In this document: one piece after another, positions 6,439 to 9,963 of the stretch
How the letters are laid out: every line of letters begins with the position of its first letter
Position numbering within the stretch: the stretch's first letter is position 1
Assembly: GCA_036734085.1 (NCBI GenBank)
Contig: DAIMZF010000127.1
Location: forward strand, 1-9,963
Direction: 5' to 3'
Source: J038 sp036734085
GTDB lineage: Bacteria; Chloroflexota; Anaerolineae; Aggregatilineales; Phototrophicaceae
Length of the DNA stretch: 9,963 bases
Translations under genes and position numbers: made by a program
Notes under the pieces: model-generated
The model's input: only the letters and a program-made list of their open reading frames with translations
Database searches by the model: none
What the model was told of the DNA's origin: nothing

Positions 6439-7388
6439 TATGCAGGCACACTTTGCCACCGATTATTTTGTGTGGCGAAGATGTAAATAATGCCGCGTGT
6501 AGGGATGTGTACCATGCGCCCCAGTGTAAATTCATGCACGGTGACACTGTACGGTGTTTCTGTGCCACTCGCCCAGCCTAAGCCGTTACGCACGTCGGGA
6601 TTATCCCGCCAGACTTTGCCAAAGCCGCGTATCGGCGTGATGAGTCCCGCAGGTGCGGCATCTCCACCACTTTCAGCATCTACCGCTTCGTTAAACGTAT
6701 CCGTATAACGCGCCATCCGGCCATCGTTATATAGCACATAGATTGTGCCCGGTTGGGTGCTTAACCAAATCATCGTGCCGCGCTCGAAGGTCTGCAACGC
6801 GCCGCTATAACCAATGGTATTGGGCGGCTCACCAAGCGGACAACCGACTAAATTATTGAGTGTGGGGTTATCGCGCACGACACCGCCGAAGACTCCGGCA
6901 GGCGCAAACGGGCACGCCACCGGCAAGGTAAACGGCACGCCGGGCGTATTGGTCATGGGCGGGCGGTCTGTGGGCAGAACAATCGTCACTTGAAGCGCCA
7001 ATTCTGCCAAAAAGCTGACAGCCTGCGGTTCGATTGTCTCGGTCACGGTGGCGGTGGGCGTGCGCGTGGGCGTATCCGTGATGGTACTGCTGGGCGTCAC
7101 CGTTGGGCCATCTGTGGGTATTGGGCTGGGCGTTGGTGTATTGGCATCTTCCGCGATGGCTTCGTCATTGGCATCTGTGGGCGCGGATTGTGCGATAACG
7201 GCAACTTCCGCCGTTGGGGTATCCTCTGCGGATGTAAGCACGGCAGGTGTCAGGGTGGCATCCGGTGGCAGGGTTGCAATTACCACACGAGTCGGGATTT
7301 CCGCCCCATCCCCGCCGGAATCACATGCCGCCAGTAAGCCCGCACACACGATTATCCAGAATATAAACGTCAGCCGACCTAGCCGCAT
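6438..7388 (-). CDS. Lipoprotein with Thr/Pro-rich tether and duplicated LGFP-like module
   Basis: A 316-residue predicted lipoprotein of unknown role. The signal peptide ends in the lipobox LAAC (lipidated Cys22). A low-complexity Thr/Pro-rich stretch (~32-120) leads to a C-terminal domain made of two copies of one ~60-residue module (~166-228 and ~255-311). Each copy carries RDNP (172-175; 261-264), a LG/LVG turn, an F-x-x-G-x-M motif (201-206; 287-292) and an IY pair (216-217; 301-302). The pattern recalls LGFP-type envelope repeats, which is a tentative inference. I chose the ATG at 7388 over the one at 7394 because the AGGA site (7397-7400) is 8 nt from the former and only 2 nt from the latter. 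The stop codon TAG is shared with the end of the adjacent insertion element. It may be the last gene of the gatC/response-regulator unit, 76 bp after the membrane-protein gene. Confidence 0.85.
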   Translation of the reverse strand: MRLGRLTFIFWIIVCAGLLAACDSGGDGAEIPTRVVIATLPPDATLTPAVLTSAEDTPTAEVAVIAQSAPTDANDEAIAEDANTPTPSPIPTDGPTVTPSSTITDTPTRTPTATVTETIEPQAVSFLAELALQVTIVLPTDRPPMTNTPGVPFTLPVACPFAPAGVFGGVVRDNPTLNNLVGCPLGEPPNTIGYSGALQTFERGTMIWLSTQPGTIYVLYNDGRMARYTDTFNEAVDAESGGDAAPAGLITPIRGFGKVWRDNPDVRNGLGWASGTETPYSVTVHEFTLGRMVHIPTRGIIYIFATQNNRWQSVPA

Positions 7389-7396
7389 GGTCATTT

Positions 7397-7400
7397 TCCT
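7397..7400 (-). promoter_or_regulatory. Ribosome binding site deciding the lipoprotein 2 start
   Basis: AGGA (within TAAAGGAAA) on the minus strand lies 8 nt before the ATG at 7388 but only 2 nt before the ATG at 7394. This favours the shorter protein. Confidence 0.65.
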
Positions 7401-7402
7401 TT

Positions 7403-7440
7403 ATAGCTCGTATAGCTTGTAAAACCATAGCTTGTAAAAC
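7403..7440. repeat. Short tandem repeat upstream of lipoprotein 2
   Basis: ATAGCTTGTAAAAC occurs twice with a 15-bp period (7412-7425 and 7427-7440). A shorter variant, ATAGCTCGT (7403-7411), lies on the gene-proximal side. On the minus strand these form the leader just before the ribosome site. A weak promoter could be built from them (TTTACA, 18 bp, TATACG), but I would not call it firmly. Confidence 0.6.
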
Positions 7441-7464
7441 TTGTCATTGTTATGCAGATACAGT

Positions 7465-7818
7465 CTACCCGAAAATATGCCGCAACAGAAAGATAAAGCC
7501 CAAGCCCACCAGCCACACGGCGTATCCGGTGACGATGGTCGGGATTAAATCGTACCCCATGCGCGACATCTGCCACGCAACCAGCATAAAGCCGATAGAT
7601 GGGATAATGTTGACGAATAACGCGCCGCTAAATTCCGTCAACGCCAGTTGTTTGTCGTCCGCGCCACTATAAACAATCCACATACCTAGCGGAATATTAA
7701 TAGGCATGACGGCGACAATGGCGGCAAGGTTGCGGCTATACTGCCGCAGGATGGCGATGGCGATGATAATACCGATGGAAACCAACACAGGGAGCGTGCG
7801 CTCCCAGTTGATGCTCAT
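7465..7818 (-). CDS. Small four-helix inner-membrane protein, possibly GlpM/DUF3147-like
   Basis: 117 residues with four predicted membrane helices (~9-26, ~30-50, ~66-86, ~93-115) and little soluble sequence. The short RQYSRN link, a Pro-containing second helix and the NIIPSIGF stretch in the third helix recall the small GlpM/DUF3147 family of ~110 residues. I judged that by eye, so it is tentative. Its ATG overlaps the response regulator's stop as ATGA (7815-7818), and it has no strong ribosome site of its own. It is therefore probably translated by coupling to the response regulator. The function is unknown. Confidence 0.82.
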   Translation of the reverse strand: MSINWERTLPVLVSIGIIIAIAILRQYSRNLAAIVAVMPINIPLGMWIVYSGADDKQLALTEFSGALFVNIIPSIGFMLVAWQMSRMGYDLIPTIVTGYAVWLVGLGFIFLLRHIFG

Positions 7819-8642
7819 ACGTTGGTCAACTCTTTAAACTCAGAAGAAAACGTCATCAGGGGAACGGTGGTTTCGTCGTCTTTGCCCGGATTAATTACCA
7901 GGCCGCCGTTTTCAACATCCATGAAGGAATAAAAAGCGCGGGCGTCTTGCTCAAAGCGTGCTTTGATGGTGCTGTCGAGTTCTTTGGCGTTATCGGCATG
8001 GGTCAGTAAAACTAATTCATCTTCCTGAATGCCGATGAAATCATCCGACGTACCGAGTTCTGCGATGGCCTTCTGGATGAGGTTTCCGGCATAATTCAGC
8101 ACATCATTGGCGGCCACAAACCCGTAAACATCGTGGTACGCCCTAAACCCTTGCACCGTGTAGACAATCATGCTGAAGGGGTTATCCTGATGACGCTTAC
8201 GCCGGATTTCGTCGTCAATCAATGTGCCAGTGGGGAGTCCGGTGCGTGTCTCGTGCAGGTTCTCCCGTGTGGCGCGGTTGATTGTTCCTTGTACACGCAG
8301 GCGTAGCTCATCAATATCAAAGGGCTTGGTGATGTAATCGTCCGCGCCGAGTTCCAGCCCGCGCACTTTACTGGCGCGTTCGTCACGCTGGGTGAGGAAC
8401 AAAATCGGGATAAACTTTGTTAATGCCATGCGCCGCAAGCGCAAGCATACGTCATACCCGTCCATGTCCGGCAACATGACATCCAGCAAGATGATATTGG
8501 GGAACTGTGAACGTGCCAGAGCGACGCCGTCTGTGCCGTTATCGGCATGGAGAACTTCGTAGCCCTGCGATTGAAAATACATCACCAGCATTTCGGCTAC
8601 GTCATAATCATCCTCAACAAGTAGGAGGCGGTGTTTTGCCAT
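7815..8642 (-). CDS. Response regulator: receiver domain plus degenerate GGDEF domain
   Basis: 275 residues. The receiver domain (~1-120) has the acidic pocket E10-D11-D12, the phosphoacceptor Asp54 in LLDVMLPDMDG, Thr84 and Lys106 in TKPF, so it should be phosphorylated by a histidine kinase that is not in this window. The C-terminal part (~121-270) follows the GGDEF fold: TGLP at 134-137, a hydrophobic strand (~157-163), then a helical stretch. The signature loop, however, reads QEDEL (206-210) instead of GGDEF, and the metal/substrate motifs (DID.FK, ND..GH) are not conserved. By family knowledge this predicts no cyclic-di-GMP synthesis, leaving nucleotide sensing or protein contact. The start is ATG at 8642, preceded by GGAG with 8-9 nt spacing. 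It lies 21 bp after gatC and overlaps the next gene by 4 bp, which indicates an operon. Confidence 0.92.
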   Translation of the reverse strand: MAKHRLLLVEDDYDVAEMLVMYFQSQGYEVLHADNGTDGVALARSQFPNIILLDVMLPDMDGYDVCLRLRRMALTKFIPILFLTQRDERASKVRGLELGADDYITKPFDIDELRLRVQGTINRATRENLHETRTGLPTGTLIDDEIRRKRHQDNPFSMIVYTVQGFRAYHDVYGFVAANDVLNYAGNLIQKAIAELGTSDDFIGIQEDELVLLTHADNAKELDSTIKARFEQDARAFYSFMDVENGGLVINPGKDDETTVPLMTFSSEFKELTNV

Positions 8643-8663
8643 GATGTTTTCTCCGGTTTTTGG

Positions 8664-8954
8664 CTACTCGTCCAAGACCGCGTGTACGCGGAATTGATCG
8701 TCTTGTGATTCAGGGGCGTTGGCGATGGCCTGTTGGGGTGTAAGCGCAGGCTGGGCGACATCGGCACGGAGGACGTTACTTAGGGGCAATACTGATGCTA
8801 TGGCATCAATGCCGGAGGTATCCACCGCTTGCAGATGCTCAAAATAGCTCAAGATGTCGGAAAGCTGTTTAGCATAAGTCGCTATCTCTTCTTCGGTTAA
8901 TTCCAGTTTTGCTAATTCCGCAATATCGCGCACATCATCAAGCGAAACAGCCAC
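8664..8954 (-). CDS. gatC: Asp/Glu-tRNA(Asn/Gln) amidotransferase subunit C
   Basis: A 96-residue GatC, the small subunit that stabilises GatA with GatB. The complex converts Glu-tRNA(Gln) and/or Asp-tRNA(Asn) to the amidated forms. Family marks are the N-terminal DDVRDIAELAKLELTEEE, the QLSDILSYFEHL helix, the VDTSGI turn and the NVLRAD motif near the end. The frame stays open up to a GTG at 8999, but I place the start at the GTG at 8954. An AGGAAGG ribosome site lies 8 nt upstream, the resulting length is normal for GatC, and the promoter -10 at 9009-9014 would leave the upstream GTG almost leaderless. gatA and gatB are not in the window; the gene heads a unit with the response regulator instead. 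Confidence 0.93.
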   Translation of the reverse strand: MAVSLDDVRDIAELAKLELTEEEIATYAKQLSDILSYFEHLQAVDTSGIDAIASVLPLSNVLRADVAQPALTPQQAIANAPESQDDQFRVHAVLDE

Positions 8955-8962
8955 GAGTCTTT

Positions 8963-8969
8963 CCTTCCT
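8963..8969 (-). promoter_or_regulatory. Ribosome binding site setting the gatC start
   Basis: AGGAAGG on the minus strand, 8 nt before the GTG at 8954. No comparable site precedes the in-frame GTG at 8999. Confidence 0.75.
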
Positions 8970-8985
8970 GATACGATCCTGATAC
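8966..8985. repeat. 9-bp direct repeat in the gatC leader
   Basis: TCCTGATAC occurs at 8966-8974 and 8977-8985 (11-bp period). On the minus strand it reads GTATCAGGA twice, and the second copy merges into the ribosome site. It may be a decoy ribosome site, an operator or chance. Confidence 0.5.
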
Positions 8986-9008
8986 CGTGTTTTGGTCACA
9001 TTGCATCC

Positions 9009-9037
9009 ATTATAACGCAGAATAAATCAACCCAAAA
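9009..9037 (-). promoter_or_regulatory. Promoter of gatC / response-regulator unit
   Basis: The minus strand has a perfect TATAAT (9009-9014). A weak -35 match, TTTTGG (9032-9037), lies 17 bp upstream. The predicted leader to the GTG at 8954 is ~47 nt. It lies in the short gap after the secreted-esterase stop, where I see no terminator hairpin. Confidence 0.58.
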
Positions 9038-9057
9038 TTAACCATTTTCCCTGCCTG

Positions 9058-9951
9058 TTAGCGGTTGGGTGGATTATCCGTAAAAAATGCCCAGATAGTC
9101 TGCGTTGCGTCGATGGTTTCTGAAGGCTGTATCATCCGTTGACTCACCCCGCCGAACCATTCATGCTGACCGGATTCCACGACATACAGTATCACATCTG
9201 CGGCGCAATCGGTATAGCGTATCTGTTGTAAATCTTCCCCTAGTTGGGTCGTGGTGGGTGTATCGGCACAATCGTTCCGCGCCGCCCATGAGCCAAGCCA
9301 ATCTGCCACAGACGGCAGGTTAAATAACCCGGAGGCAAGGCCGTTATAAGGCACAACAAAATCCTGCAATCCATATAGCGCAATGAGGGGCACAGGCTGT
9401 TGGGCATCACACAGCGCAAAATCCGCATTGACCGCGCCCGCTACAATGCCAATCGCGGCGATGTCTGCCGACATTTCACACGCGATGCGTTCCGCCATAC
9501 CCCCTCCGTTGGAAAAACCAGTGACATAAACGGCTTCAAAGCAGGTCACGGCTTGGATGTCCGTTAACAAATCACGCAGGAACACGATATCGTCAATTTC
9601 TTCATCATTAAAGATGCTGGCGTTCCATCGGGCACGGAATCCTTGCGGGATGGCGACGACTGCGCCGTGTGCGTCCGCGATGCTGTACCAATCCGTCAGG
9701 CGAGAGAAAGTGTTCATGTTACTGCCGAAGCCGTGTAGCGCGATAATCAACGGTGGGTTTTCTTCCACATAGTCAGGGATATACAGCAGATATTCACGCA
9801 GTATCTGGTCGGAGATGATGGTGCGAGTCAATTCTCCGGTAGGGGCGGTGGGGCAATCTTGTGGGGCGGCGGTGGCAAATGTCAGGAATAAGGTAATTAG
9901 GGTGAATATGCTAACCATTACAATAAACATCCTTTGTGCGGGGCTTATCAT
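9058..9951 (-). CDS. Secreted esterase of the PHB-depolymerase / feruloyl-esterase (LpqC) type
   Basis: A 297-residue exported alpha/beta hydrolase. An N-terminal hydrophobic stretch (~8-29) ending ATAAP looks like a signal peptide. The mature enzyme shows LHGFG (72-76), the nucleophile elbow GFSNGG with Ser147, Asp197 in GLQDFVVP, and His263 in SGQHEW. Six cysteines in the mature part (33, 137, 158, 181, 228, 249) are consistent with disulfides in a secreted protein. Relatives cleave polyhydroxybutyrate oligomers, feruloyl-polysaccharide esters or other polymer esters; the substrate here is not determinable. The start is uncertain. ATG 9951 has only 12 visible upstream bases and no ribosome site among them. 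Internal Met8 and Met12 are alternatives, the latter ~11 nt after an AAAGGA. It is the most upstream minus-strand gene in view and is probably transcribed separately from gatC. Confidence 0.89.
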   Translation of the reverse strand: MISPAQRMFIVMVSIFTLITLFLTFATAAPQDCPTAPTGELTRTIISDQILREYLLYIPDYVEENPPLIIALHGFGSNMNTFSRLTDWYSIADAHGAVVAIPQGFRARWNASIFNDEEIDDIVFLRDLLTDIQAVTCFEAVYVTGFSNGGGMAERIACEMSADIAAIGIVAGAVNADFALCDAQQPVPLIALYGLQDFVVPYNGLASGLFNLPSVADWLGSWAARNDCADTPTTTQLGEDLQQIRYTDCAADVILYVVESGQHEWFGGVSQRMIQPSETIDATQTIWAFFTDNPPNR

Positions 9952-9963
9952 ACAATAGGGGTG

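Noticed and set aside
6263..6490. 75-codon plus-strand open frame in the intergenic region
   Set aside because: It crosses the insertion element and enters lipoprotein 2 antisense. There is no ribosome site and no protein-like pattern.

Overview
The window looks like a chromosomal segment of a Chloroflexota bacterium, most likely of the Anaerolineae type. This is an inference. It rests on two secreted lipoproteins with long Thr/Pro-rich linkers, moderate GC, a split-type FtsX permease, and core genes (leuS, gatC) mixed with envelope genes. I could not run a phylogenetic search. Nearly everything is on the minus strand; only the first gene is on the plus strand.

Layout, left to right. Bases 1-1065 (+) hold the C-terminal half of an ABC-transporter permease (FtsX domain), cut by the window edge. 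It overlaps tail-to-tail, by 29 bp, a minus-strand alpha/beta hydrolase (1037-1846). The hydrolase lies 23 bp downstream of an SH3b lipoprotein gene (1870-3168), and the two probably form an operon driven by an extended -10 promoter at about 3206-3214. A strong intrinsic terminator (3245-3268) closes leuS (3278-6070). Bases 6071-6437 are non-coding except for a possible 14-codon ORF. They carry the leuS promoter, a second promoter candidate with a small leader and hairpin, and an 80-bp MITE-like insertion. Lipoprotein 2 (6438-7388) ends exactly at that insertion. Upstream of it on the same strand are a small membrane protein (7465-7818), a response regulator with a degenerate GGDEF domain (7815-8642, ATGA overlap), gatC (8664-8954, start corrected) with its own promoter, and a secreted PHB-depolymerase/feruloyl-esterase-like hydrolase (9058-9951).

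How the genes relate. leuS and gatC supply translation: leucyl-tRNA synthetase and one subunit of the tRNA-dependent amidotransferase. The response regulator is probably co-transcribed with gatC and translationally coupled to the small membrane protein. The two lipoproteins, the permease and the secreted esterase form an envelope theme, but nothing in the sequence ties them into one pathway.

The most striking structure is the 80-bp element at 6359-6438. It has 11-bp terminal inverted repeats (10/11 matching) and is bracketed by perfect 12-bp direct repeats. Removing it together with one repeat copy restores a TAA stop in lipoprotein 2, where TAG is now read. The insertion therefore hit the stop codon without changing the protein.
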